From Kosakonia sacchari (lineage in GTDB: Bacteria > Pseudomonadota > Gammaproteobacteria > Enterobacterales > Enterobacteriaceae): a DNA stretch of 64,000 bases. The position numbers and the translations under genes were made by a program. Below the pieces are notes generated by a model. It searched no databases. It was given only the letters and a program-made list of their open reading frames with translations, and had not been told where the DNA came from. Below are positions 8,429-15,317 of the stretch, piece by piece; the first letter of the stretch is position 1, and every line of letters begins with the position of its first letter. Where the stretch lies: the NCBI GenBank assembly GCA_900109485.1, contig FOAY01000003.1:1-64000 (forward strand), written 5' to 3'.

Positions 8429-8779
8429 TGGTTAAAATAATAAAAAATCGTTTTTGTTATATTCCTGATTAACGATTAAAAAAACCATGTAATACAAAGG
8501 GTAAATATGCGGAAGCGGATTTTTCTAGGTCTACTGTATAATATATTTTCGTGTTTTTGATTTCTTGTGATAAATATATTCTACATCTTTACATATTACT
8601 AACAACTTAATGTAGCGTGACTGAAATATAATTAAGGAGAAGTATAAAAATAACGATTAACGCTCTCTGATTATCCATCGACAGGTGATGTGATGAGTGC
8701 TTATAAGCGACGGCCAGTTATATCACCCAAGGGAACATAGCTGGCCGGTTTTTGTGAGCAGAGAAAGCGGGGCAAAACA
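8429..8779. other. A+T-rich gap between chemoreceptor and DUF1349 gene
   Basis: About 350 bases with no supported gene. Tiny frames occur (17 codons from 8507, 15 codons near 8694) but have nothing to recommend them. CGGCCAG pairs with CTGGCCG at about 8711-8747 around a long loop and is followed by a T run, which may terminate a plus-strand transcript. It lies just downstream of the minus-strand DUF1349 gene. Confidence 0.35.
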
Positions 8780-9352
8780 TTAGCTGAGATCGTGCAGATC
8801 TTTCTCCAGCAGCGGTGTTAACGCCATCTCTGAGAACTGCACCTCCAGCCCGCTTCTTTCCGGCGTGCAGCACATCACGCCGACCGCGCAGCGCGGATGG
8901 GGAAAATGGCACAGCCGTAGCAGCGGCCAGACGCGCCCGTCGGTGGAATATTGCAGCCGCAATGCATCGCCTTTGCGGCTCAGTCGCAGCCAGAAATCCC
9001 CCGCATCGCCGGTGAAAATACCGGTCGCCCAATCCGAAAAGCCCTGCGTTAGCACGCTGCCGATGGCGGGCGCGCCGTCATTAAACTCGATCCCGGCTTT
9101 TAACCAGTTCTGATCATCCGCCACCAACAGCACGCCCGCCTGATCGTACAGCGCGGAGAAATGCGCCTGGATCCGCACCTGAAAGGTGAAATCGCCCGTC
9201 ACATCATGCACATAACCGTGGCCGCTGAAGCGCTCAAACCCGTACCAGGTTTTGCGCCAGAAATCGGTGTTGCCATCGGTGAGCACCTCGATTTTGCCCT
9301 GCGCGTCGCGCCACTGCTGCGGCTCATTGATCCAGTAAAGATCACCCGACAT
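8780..9352 (-). CDS. DUF1349 domain protein
   Basis: A 190-residue cytoplasmic protein of the DUF1349 family, which has a concanavalin-like beta-sandwich fold. Typical segments: DFWRKTWYGFERFSGHGYVH near the start, DFTFQVRIQAHF, YDQAGVLLVADDQNWLKAGIEF (about 88-109), and a W-rich end of the sandwich. Relatives are annotated as regulators or sugar-binding domains; no activity is established. It has an AGGAG ribosome site six bases before the ATG. It is monocistronic, and the next gene upstream is divergent. Confidence 0.75.
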   Translation of the reverse strand: MSGDLYWINEPQQWRDAQGKIEVLTDGNTDFWRKTWYGFERFSGHGYVHDVTGDFTFQVRIQAHFSALYDQAGVLLVADDQNWLKAGIEFNDGAPAIGSVLTQGFSDWATGIFTGDAGDFWLRLSRKGDALRLQYSTDGRVWPLLRLCHFPHPRCAVGVMCCTPERSGLEVQFSEMALTPLLEKDLHDLS

Positions 9353-9560
9353 GTTTCGCTCCTTTTGACTGTTGGCTTATGGAGTGTTGCTGGTGGCGGG
9401 GGAGATTGCCAGCGGGCTACGCGGCGTATTCTGCGCGGATCACACCTTTTGGTAGAAAGGCATTGCGAGAAACGATTAGCTACCGTAAATACGCAGAAAG
9501 CGCCGCGGTAAAAACAGAGGCCTCTCTGACTGGTTGTTTCATTTGGGGTAAAAGACGCTC

Positions 9561-9830
9561 ATGAAAATGAGATTTCGCAATAGTGAAAAAAGAGTGGAGC
9601 AAATGGCATCCGTCTATTCAGAAGAGTACCAGCGCGTGATCATCGCGCTCAAAAAAGCCCGTAAAGAACGTGGCATTCCTCAGGCTCAACTTGCCGAAGC
9701 GCTTGGTCGCCCGCAATCTTTTATCGCCAAAATTGAGAGTGGTGAAAGAAGGTTAGATGTGGTTGAGTTTGTGCATCTGGCGAGATTGGTGGGCCTGGAG
9801 CCAGGGGATATATTGCAGGGGATACGTTAA
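9561..9830 (+). CDS. XRE-family helix-turn-helix regulator
   Basis: An 89-residue DNA-binding protein. One HTH_3 domain spans about residues 26-86: VIIALKKARKERGIPQAQLAEALG, then RPQSFIAKIESGERRLDVVEF, the classic Cro/C1 recognition region. There is no second domain, so it is a minimal phage- or island-type regulator; relatives control toxin-antitoxin or restriction genes. The first ATG (9561) is used here, but an in-frame ATG at 9603 (MASVYSEEY) preceded by GGAG is an equally possible start. It marks the left end of the accessory island and converges on the AtaT-like toxin gene. Confidence 0.75.
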   Translation: MKMRFRNSEKRVEQMASVYSEEYQRVIIALKKARKERGIPQAQLAEALGRPQSFIAKIESGERRLDVVEFVHLARLVGLEPGDILQGIR

Positions 9831-9863
9831 CGAACGGCGTTACTTATCGCCGCTGGAGATGGC

Positions 9864-10385
9864 TTACTCTTCGAACAGGCGCTCAATAGATTTTGTCGGA
9901 TAGAACAGCGAATGCTGGTTGCCATCGGCTAACGGAATGAAGCCGAGCTTTTCATAGAATTTTTTGGCGTTGCCAGTGAGTGCTTCGACAAATAACCCAT
10001 GTACACCGACGGCAAGTGAGGCGTTGTAAACCACTTGCATGGCATGCGCGACCAGCATTTCTCCCCAGCCGTTTCCCTGGAGTGATTTATCGATAGCCAG
10101 CCGACCTAATATGACGCAGGGGACGTTGCGATAGGGCACCTTTTTTTGCTGCGTTTTCGTGGGCAATCGTTCTTTCTCGAAACTGCCGCCAGACAAGGTG
10201 TAATAGCCTAAAATGCGCGGCCTGGGCGTTTTCGTTACGAGGAGCCAGGCACGTAAAATTTTGCCATCATGCTGGCGTTTGAGATGGTTGGTTAAAAATG
10301 CGTTGAGCGACACCTCACCACAATCAAAACCTCCTGTTTCATACTCTGTCTCTCCTGAGAACATCTCAATGGTCAGGTTGTCCAC
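9864..10385 (-). CDS. ataT: GNAT acetyltransferase toxin, AtaT/TacT-like
   Basis: A 173-residue GCN5-related N-acetyltransferase toxin. AtaT/TacT/KacT toxins acetylate the amino group of aminoacyl-tRNA and so stop translation; AtaT of E. coli O157 prefers initiator tRNA. From memory the match to AtaT is close along the length: FDCGEVSLNAFL near the start, ILRAWLL, the beta-strand block CVILGRLAIDKSLQGNGWGEML (acetyl-CoA loop Q/RxxGxG/A at about 103-108), GVHGLFVEAL, the conserved FYEKLGFIPL with the key Tyr near 149, and FPTKSIE-like end FYPTKSIERL. It starts three bases after the antitoxin stop. The gene symbol is by similarity; TacT or KacT would be as fair. Confidence 0.88.
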   Translation of the reverse strand: MDNLTIEMFSGETEYETGGFDCGEVSLNAFLTNHLKRQHDGKILRAWLLVTKTPRPRILGYYTLSGGSFEKERLPTKTQQKKVPYRNVPCVILGRLAIDKSLQGNGWGEMLVAHAMQVVYNASLAVGVHGLFVEALTGNAKKFYEKLGFIPLADGNQHSLFYPTKSIERLFEE

Positions 10386-10388
10386 GGT

Positions 10389-10658
10389 TCACTCCATGTT
10401 TTGCAGACGTTTTGCGGCGCGTTTAAGTTTGTCATTCGGTGCTGGTGGGTTTTCGATAGCATCCATAACCCGGTTCCATGATTCCTCACTGAGAATCAGG
10501 CGACGATGCTGTTCAATCACTTCCGCGGCGCGTTCAGAAGCGCTGTTAACCAGAAACTGTGTGACCGTCTGATTGGTCATTGCCGCCGCTTCTTCGATCA
10601 TTTTCTTATCCTCATCCGTTAGTCGCAGATCTATGCGCTGTTTTTTCAGTGCGGGCAT
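10389..10658 (-). CDS. ataR: DUF1778 ribbon-helix-helix antitoxin, AtaR/TacA-like
   Basis: An 89-residue antitoxin. The N-terminal ribbon-helix-helix (KKQRIDLRLTDEDKKMIEEA, residues 4-23, then TNQTVTQFLV) binds DNA; the C-terminal tail (about 55-89, ending KLKRAAKRLQNME) is the part that in AtaR/TacA wraps and inhibits the acetyltransferase. Length and order match the family: antitoxin first, toxin three bases later. The perfect inverted repeat 59 bases upstream is the likely operator, at which antitoxin and toxin together would repress the operon, as in related modules. Confidence 0.9.
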   Translation of the reverse strand: MPALKKQRIDLRLTDEDKKMIEEAAAMTNQTVTQFLVNSASERAAEVIEQHRRLILSEESWNRVMDAIENPPAPNDKLKRAAKRLQNME

Positions 10659-10716
10659 AGCGGTTTTCTCCCTCGGCTACCTGAATTTATACAGACCAGC
10701 CAATAATCTTTATCAG

Positions 10717-10745
10717 TTTATGTACGGATAAAATCCGTACATAAA
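10717..10745. promoter_or_regulatory. Inverted-repeat operator of the AtaR/AtaT-like module
   Basis: Perfect 13-base arms, TTTATGTACGGAT and ATCCGTACATAAA, separated by AAA. It lies 59-87 bases before the antitoxin ATG, where a promoter would be. Ribbon-helix-helix antitoxins of this family bind such palindromes; the assignment is by position. Confidence 0.75.
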
Positions 10746-10863
10746 GATAAGATCGGACAGCGCGAATTGCAACTCAAACCGGGTATCTGTCGCAAGGGAT
10801 GTGAAATGAAAAACCGAGCAGGCTCCCAAAACGTTGACTGCGCGCCGTGGGAGCCATGTCGGG

Positions 10864-11181
10864 TTAGAGCAGATAATCCTCTGCGATAATTTTTCGTTCA
10901 GTGATTTGATGAAGTTCCATCAATGCCGGGAGCAGGGTTGCGGCGGATTTTAACCCGTGGCCCAACTGGCACAGGCTTTCGCGGGAAAACTCCAGGACGT
11001 CGCTGTCTGCAAACGAGACAAAGGTTTTGCCCAGAAAGTGCAGACCATGGCAAAGCCCGGCGATGTGTTCTTCACAACCGTTCGCCAGTTGAAAGATCTC
11101 TTCCTCGCTGAGTTGCGAGAGATCCAGTTTACGGAAAATATCGCGCAATTCTGAAGAGATGATATCGGTGTCAGGCAACAT
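10864..11181 (-). CDS. Hypothetical protein of phage/satellite type (105 aa)
   Basis: I do not recognise this family. The start at 11181 (MLPDTDIISSELRDIF) has a strong ribosome site, GGAGG, about 6 bases upstream. The predicted protein is largely helical and acidic, with no signal or membrane segment; CEEHIAGLCHGLHFLG in the middle carries two Cys and two His that could bind a metal. Its start lies within the last codons of the overlapping 40-codon leader ORF, so its translation is probably coupled to that frame. With the C4-like RNA upstream this looks like a piece of a P4- or P1-type regulatory operon. Confidence 0.6.
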   Translation of the reverse strand: MLPDTDIISSELRDIFRKLDLSQLSEEEIFQLANGCEEHIAGLCHGLHFLGKTFVSFADSDVLEFSRESLCQLGHGLKSAATLLPALMELHQITERKIIAEDYLL

Positions 11182-11293
11182 AGCGCACCTCCGAAGAAGC
11201 GGAGACACGAACAGCAGACAGGCAAACAAAAGCGTTAGCAGAGAAGGGGTTGGGCTTTAAATATCCGTACGTGGTACCATTGGCAACAGCCAT
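11171..11293 (-). CDS. Short leader ORF (40 aa) overlapping the next gene
   Basis: Begins ATGGCTGTTGCC after an excellent ribosome site (CTGGAGGTAATGT) and ends in a TGA eleven bases past the start of the 105-residue gene. The product (MAVANGTTYG...SSEVRYVA) has no recognised domain. The arrangement of antisense RNA, well-translated short frame and coupled downstream gene is that of phage immunity regions such as P1 c4-icd-ant and the P4 ash region, where blocking translation of the first frame silences the rest. The function here is inferred from layout. Confidence 0.5.
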   Translation of the reverse strand: MAVANGTTYGYLKPNPFSANAFVCLSAVRVSASSEVRYVA

Positions 11294-11311
11294 ACATTAC
11301 CTCCAGTAATG

Positions 11312-11392
11312 ATGTGGTTAGACGCCTCGACAGTGTTCCCGCACTTCGGGGCGTTGCTTTTTAAATTCACTACGTTGGTGTACATTGAACAC
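11312..11392 (-). ncRNA. C4-like phage antisense RNA
   Basis: On the minus strand the segment AACGCCCCGAAGTGCGGGA followed by ACACTGTCGAGGCGTC can form a long ACGCC/GGCGT stem enclosing AGTG/CACT and CCCG/CGGG pairings. This resembles the C4 antisense RNA of P1/P7 and the CI RNA of satellite P4 as I remember them, and it sits immediately upstream of the well-translated leader ORF it would control. Ends are approximate. A covariance search with the Rfam C4 model would settle it. Confidence 0.45.
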
Positions 11393-11394
11393 CA
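11376..11394. promoter_or_regulatory. Inverted repeat upstream of the small RHH-like gene
   Basis: TGGTGT-N7-ACACCA, 30 bases before the start of the 57-residue RHH-like gene. Position and size suit an operator for autoregulation, or a repressor site for the divergent C4-like transcript. Confidence 0.4.
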
Positions 11395-11423
11395 GCATGT
11401 AAAATATACAGGAGTGACAACCA

Positions 11424-11597
11424 ATGTCAACCAAAGACAACCAAAAAGAAAGGCACGTTGTGCAACTCCGTCTGGATGCTGATCTATCCGAAAGACTGGC
11501 TATCGCGATGAAAGAAGATGGTGATGACAACAAAGCAGGGTGGATTAAGCGGCTGTTGCGCAGGGAGTTGGATAAGCGCGGGATTGACTCGAAGTGA
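11424..11597 (+). CDS. Small ribbon-helix-helix-like protein (57 aa)
   Basis: ATG preceded by GGAGTGACAACC. The product begins MSTKDNQKERHVVQLRLDAD; the stretch HVVQLRLDADLSERLAIAMK followed by a second helix (KAGWIKRLLRRELDKRG) has the strand-helix-helix shape of Arc/MetJ-type DNA-binding proteins. No toxin is adjacent, so it could be an orphan antitoxin or the transcriptional switch of the island remnant. It is divergent from the C4-like RNA and points toward the Thoeris operon 520 bases away. Confidence 0.6.
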   Translation: MSTKDNQKERHVVQLRLDADLSERLAIAMKEDGDDNKAGWIKRLLRRELDKRGIDSK

Positions 11598-12120
11598 GGT
11601 TGTAACCATCCACTTTGTCGTATTATGGCGTAAAGCAAATAAAATTTATAAGTCTAACTGCTTAAATATTATAGATCTTTTAAAGATAATAAAAGAAACC
11701 ATGTTGTAGATTAAATAAACAAAAAAGATTACTAAATAGCGCGGAATAGTGCTCCATTTTTGGCTAGGCTATTTTAGGATTAGTCCTAGGGCTGTTTTCT
11801 CTGTATAACCGTGTAGCATCGGCCTACGATGCTCAGCATACCGCATGTTAGTCACCAGCGGGAGTGCGGTACTCGGTGCAGTCATTTAGTTACAGCACAA
11901 CATAATTCCTCGCATCACGAAGAAATAAAATTCATATTTTTCAGTAAGATACCAATGCTATTGAAAGTCAATATAAAAATTGTATCGTCCTATTCCATAC
12001 ACAAAAAAATCGGAGTAATCTGCTATGCAACGTAATTAGAAGTATTGTAACCATTTTTCTGGTCACAAATTTATTACATGTCTAGAAAATAATTTTCGGA
12101 AGATTACTACTGGGGTTGAC
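11598..12120. other. Gap before the Thoeris operon
   Basis: 523 A+T-rich bases without a supported gene. It contains a perfect hairpin AGCATCG-GCCTA-CGATGCT at 11815-11833 and a short palindrome TAGGA-TTAG-TCCTA at 11775-11788. A 68-codon plus-strand frame from 11829 begins inside the hairpin and lacks a ribosome site. The promoter of the operon must lie here, but I cannot pick it out with confidence. No integrase or direct repeat is seen. Confidence 0.4.
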
Positions 12121-13302
12121 ATGCCTGGAATGATGAAAAAAAAATACTATTCGGAGACCATAGGCTACACAAAAAGTTTTACAAAGTCACTAAGCTTAAT
12201 AGCCCAAATATTGCCATGTAATTATGGGAAGGAATTAATACTGGATTTATTTATCCAGTTTTACCCATGTGAATGGAACAAGTTAGTACAAAGATATAAT
12301 TACTATCATGAAAAGGATTTGTTCCTTAGAAAAAACGGAAAAAAAATCAGATACAATCATCTACCGCCCACTCAATTTTTTTATAACTTGGCAAAAGTCA
12401 AACACCTTATTTCTTGTGGGCAAATAAATAAACACAACATGAATTTTAGCAGTGAAACACAAAGCCTTATTTATGAAAGTTTCACCGAAACGAGAAGAAA
12501 TAAAATAGATGTTTATACTCATAAGATTGAAAAAGCAAAAGAGAATTTACAAAAAATAGATCCGTTATATATTGAAGTGTTTATCGCTGAATATCATAAA
12601 AAAAATCGTACCACAAAAGAAAAAATAGAAATACTCAACGAATTAACGAAATTCTACAGCGATAAAATAATAACTTTTTTCCAAAAAATAAATGACAGTG
12701 AACGTAACAACCAAGTTCGTAGAATGGCATTTGAACATTTGCAAAATATAGGGGTTTATGTAAGGTTAAGAAAAAACTTCAAGGGAAAGAAAAAAAATTA
12801 TATGCTTGAAAATGATGATTTTAATGTTTCTCCCAAAGATCTGGTCGAACGAATAGAATCAGACTCATTTCAAAATAAAAAAACTTTCGACGTATTCATA
12901 TCTCATAGTTATTTGGATTCAGAGTTTGTAAAAATAGTCAAAGATGAATTAAATAAACATAACATTACAATATATTGCGATTGGACTAGTGATAGTGACT
13001 TTTTAAGAAGAAAGCTTGCAAGTGAATATACCCGGATAGTATTAAAAAAAAGAATAGAGCAATCAAGAATAATTTTGTTTTTACAAACAAAGAATTCTAT
13101 ATCTCATAATGGTCATTACTTATCGCAATGGATAGAGATGGAGATAAATCACGGAGTAAACTTATCAAAACCTATAATCTGTATCAATATCACAGATATT
13201 CAGCCAATGTTTACCCCACTGAATTTTAATACTAAAAACAATTCAATTTCTATACAAGACATCCAAGATGTAATTTTTTTTAATGTCAAAACTAATAGTT
13301 AA
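12121..13302 (+). CDS. TIR-domain protein with unrecognised N-terminal region (extra Thoeris sensor candidate)
   Basis: A 393-residue protein. The C-terminal TIR domain runs from about residue 254 (KTFDVFISHSYLD) to 365 and keeps the NADase WxxxE motif in SQWIEMEINHG (W337, E341). Residues 1-250 are lysine-rich and mostly helical, with no family I can name; FFQKINDSERNNQVRRMAFE (186-205) and VRLRKNFKGKKKNYM (214-228) look like a compact basic module. It lies 26 bases before thsA on the same strand, so it belongs to the operon. By context it may make a cyclic ADP-ribose-type signal when the N-terminal part senses phage; it could instead be an independent TIR effector. Base composition is far more A+T-rich than the flanks. 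The ATG follows a GGGG ribosome site. Confidence 0.8.
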   Translation: MPGMMKKKYYSETIGYTKSFTKSLSLIAQILPCNYGKELILDLFIQFYPCEWNKLVQRYNYYHEKDLFLRKNGKKIRYNHLPPTQFFYNLAKVKHLISCGQINKHNMNFSSETQSLIYESFTETRRNKIDVYTHKIEKAKENLQKIDPLYIEVFIAEYHKKNRTTKEKIEILNELTKFYSDKIITFFQKINDSERNNQVRRMAFEHLQNIGVYVRLRKNFKGKKKNYMLENDDFNVSPKDLVERIESDSFQNKKTFDVFISHSYLDSEFVKIVKDELNKHNITIYCDWTSDSDFLRRKLASEYTRIVLKKRIEQSRIILFLQTKNSISHNGHYLSQWIEMEINHGVNLSKPIICINITDIQPMFTPLNFNTKNNSISIQDIQDVIFFNVKTNS

Positions 13303-13328
13303 ATAAAAATTGGATGAGGAAATAAATT

Positions 13329-14777
13329 ATGGATAGCGTCAAAGATTCGTTTATAAAACATATATGCAAGGAGCTACAAGATGAAAATGTGGCAATTTTT
13401 GCAGGGGCAGGAATGTCCGCTGGTGCGGGCTTTGTAAGCTGGGCTGAACTATTAAGACCTATTGCAGATGAATTAGGCCTTGATGTTGATAAAGAACACG
13501 ATTTGGTGGCTCTGGCTCAATTTCATTGTAATTCTAATGGCAATAATCGCAGTCAACTAAATCAGAGACTCATTGAAGAATTCTCAAGAGATGCTGTTGA
13601 AACTGACACTCATCGTATTTTAGCAAGACTACCTATTACTACATACTGGACAACTAATTATGATAAGTTAATTGAAAGTAGTTTAATAAAATCAGGGAAG
13701 AGTCCTGATGTTAAATATACAAAAGAGCAACTGGCTGTTACTAAACTGAAAAGAGATGCTATCGTTTATAAAATGCATGGTGATATTGATCATGCTAATA
13801 GTGCTGTTTTGACAAAAGATGATTATGAAAGATACTACATAAAAATGGATCAGTATATCTCTGCACTCAAAGGCGATCTTATATCAAAGACATTTATATT
13901 TATAGGGTTTAGTTTTACAGACCCTAATCTCGACTATATTTTAAGTAGAGTACGCGTTGCTTACGATGGAAATCAAAGGCGACATTATTGCTTCATTAAG
14001 TCTATTGATAAAAAAGATGATGAATCTGATGCTGACTATGAATATAAATGTAGAAAACAGAAATTATTTATTTCTGATCTAAGTCGATTCAATATTAAAA
14101 CCATCATGGTGGAAAGTTATGATGAAATCAGAGAGCTATTAAGACTGATCGAATTAAATTATAAGAAGAAAACCATATTTATCTCTGGAGCAGCACATGA
14201 ATATGGAAATTGGAATGAAAATGAATCACATATTTTCATTTCAAATCTTAGTTCAAATTTAATTAGAGATGGCTACAAAATTGTCTCAGGTTTTGGTCTC
14301 GGTGTCGGTAGTGCAGTAATTTCTGGAGCATTAGAAGAAGTATATATGCACCAAAATAGTCCGATCAGTGATCAACTATTGCTTAGACCATTTCCACAGT
14401 CCTCTACATCCCAATCGCTAAAGGCACTTTGGACACAGTATCGGGATGATATGATCTCTCATGCTGGTTTTACATTGTTTCTGTTTGGGAATAAAATAAC
14501 TAATAAAGGTGTCGATTTATCAGATGGCATGCGAGAAGAATACATTATTTCCAAAGAGAAAAAAAACATTACGCTACCAATCGGATCAACCGGATATATG
14601 GCTAAAAAACTATGGGAGGAGGAGTGTCAATTACTTGATAAGAATGAAAATAAAGACAATAAATTTTATCAACTTTTTTTAAAACTTGGTGATGAAAAAG
14701 CTACTTTAAATGAAGTGTTAGTAAATACTCTGAATATTATAGCTTATTGTGTTAAAAAAGGAGACTTACATGGCTAG
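13329..14777 (+). CDS. thsA: Thoeris effector ThsA (SIR2 NADase with SLOG domain)
   Basis: A 482-residue anti-phage effector that hydrolyses NAD+ when activated, killing or arresting the infected cell. The N-terminal SIR2 domain (about 15-275) has AIFAGAGMS (22-30), the catalytic N110 in TYWTTNYD and H150 in YKMHGD, and FIGFSFTDPNLDYILSRVRV (191-210). The C-terminal SLOG domain (about 281-480) has the nucleotide loop SGFGLGVGS (320-328); YRDDMIS (371-377), GNKI (387-390) and REEYIIS (402-408) correspond to the ligand-contact segments of Bacillus ThsA. From memory the protein aligns with Bacillus cereus ThsA over its whole length, and all catalytic residues are kept. It overlaps thsB by eight bases. 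A GATGAGGA ribosome site precedes the ATG. Confidence 0.95.
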   Translation: MDSVKDSFIKHICKELQDENVAIFAGAGMSAGAGFVSWAELLRPIADELGLDVDKEHDLVALAQFHCNSNGNNRSQLNQRLIEEFSRDAVETDTHRILARLPITTYWTTNYDKLIESSLIKSGKSPDVKYTKEQLAVTKLKRDAIVYKMHGDIDHANSAVLTKDDYERYYIKMDQYISALKGDLISKTFIFIGFSFTDPNLDYILSRVRVAYDGNQRRHYCFIKSIDKKDDESDADYEYKCRKQKLFISDLSRFNIKTIMVESYDEIRELLRLIELNYKKKTIFISGAAHEYGNWNENESHIFISNLSSNLIRDGYKIVSGFGLGVGSAVISGALEEVYMHQNSPISDQLLLRPFPQSSTSQSLKALWTQYRDDMISHAGFTLFLFGNKITNKGVDLSDGMREEYIISKEKKNITLPIGSTGYMAKKLWEEECQLLDKNENKDNKFYQLFLKLGDEKATLNEVLVNTLNIIAYCVKKGDLHG

Positions 14778-15267
14778 GCAATGCTTTTTTAGTTTTCATT
14801 ACAAACCAGATAACTGGCGAGTATCCCAGGTGCGAAATATTGGTTCAATTGAAGGGAATAAACCTGCACGAGATAATGATTGGGAAACTGTTGTTGGGGG
14901 AGGCGACCAGAAAATCAAGGATTGGATCGCTGAACAAATGAAAGGAAGATCCTGTACTGTAATTTTAGCAGGTACAAACACAGCAAATAGAAAGTGGATT
15001 AACTATGAGATTGTCGAATCATGGAATAAGGGAATGGGGGTATTGGTTATATACATACACAACTTAAAGGACGTAAATGGTAACCAATCAACAAAAGGAA
15101 ATAATCCTCTTTCCTATATAACTCATGGCACTACAAACAAAAAATTATCCGAAATAGCGAAGGCTTATGATCCACCGTACTCTTCTAGTAAAAATGTGTA
15201 CGATTACATATCCGAAAACATTGAAGACTGGATCGAAGATGCAATAAAAATACGTAACAATAATTAG
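14770..15267 (+). CDS. thsB: Thoeris sensor ThsB (TIR-like)
   Basis: A 165-residue TIR-like (DUF1863-type) protein. In Thoeris, ThsB responds to phage infection by turning NAD+ into a cyclic ADP-ribose isomer that activates ThsA. Family marks: MARQCFFSFHYKPDNWRVSQ at the start, CTVILAGTNT (62-71) and the catalytic RKWINYEI with W76 and E80. The C-terminal part (KGNNPLSYI onward) is also as in Bacillus ThsB. The start at 14770 has AGGAG before it and aligns with MAKRVFFSFHY of the known protein; an upstream ATG would add seven residues. It is the last gene of the operon and is followed by a two-way terminator. Confidence 0.93.
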   Translation: MARQCFFSFHYKPDNWRVSQVRNIGSIEGNKPARDNDWETVVGGGDQKIKDWIAEQMKGRSCTVILAGTNTANRKWINYEIVESWNKGMGVLVIYIHNLKDVNGNQSTKGNNPLSYITHGTTNKKLSEIAKAYDPPYSSSKNVYDYISENIEDWIEDAIKIRNNN

Positions 15268-15291
15268 TGGCACCATCAAATAAAGCCAACA

Positions 15292-15313
15292 AAAGGCTCC
15301 ATAAGGAGCCTTT
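15292..15313. terminator. Two-way terminator between thsB and mtnD
   Basis: AAAGGCTCC-ATAA-GGAGCCTTT, perfect 9-base arms. On the minus strand it is followed by TTGTTGG and serves mtnD; on the plus strand it closes the Thoeris operon. It marks the right edge of the A+T-rich insert. Confidence 0.75.
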
Positions 15314-15317
15314 ATGA

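Noticed and set aside
11829-12035. 68-codon plus-strand frame before the Thoeris operon
   Set aside because: Starts inside a perfect hairpin, lacks a ribosome site and has no recognisable domain.
9353-15317. CRISPR array or integrase in the accessory island
   Set aside because: No regularly spaced direct repeats and no recombinase-like protein are present.
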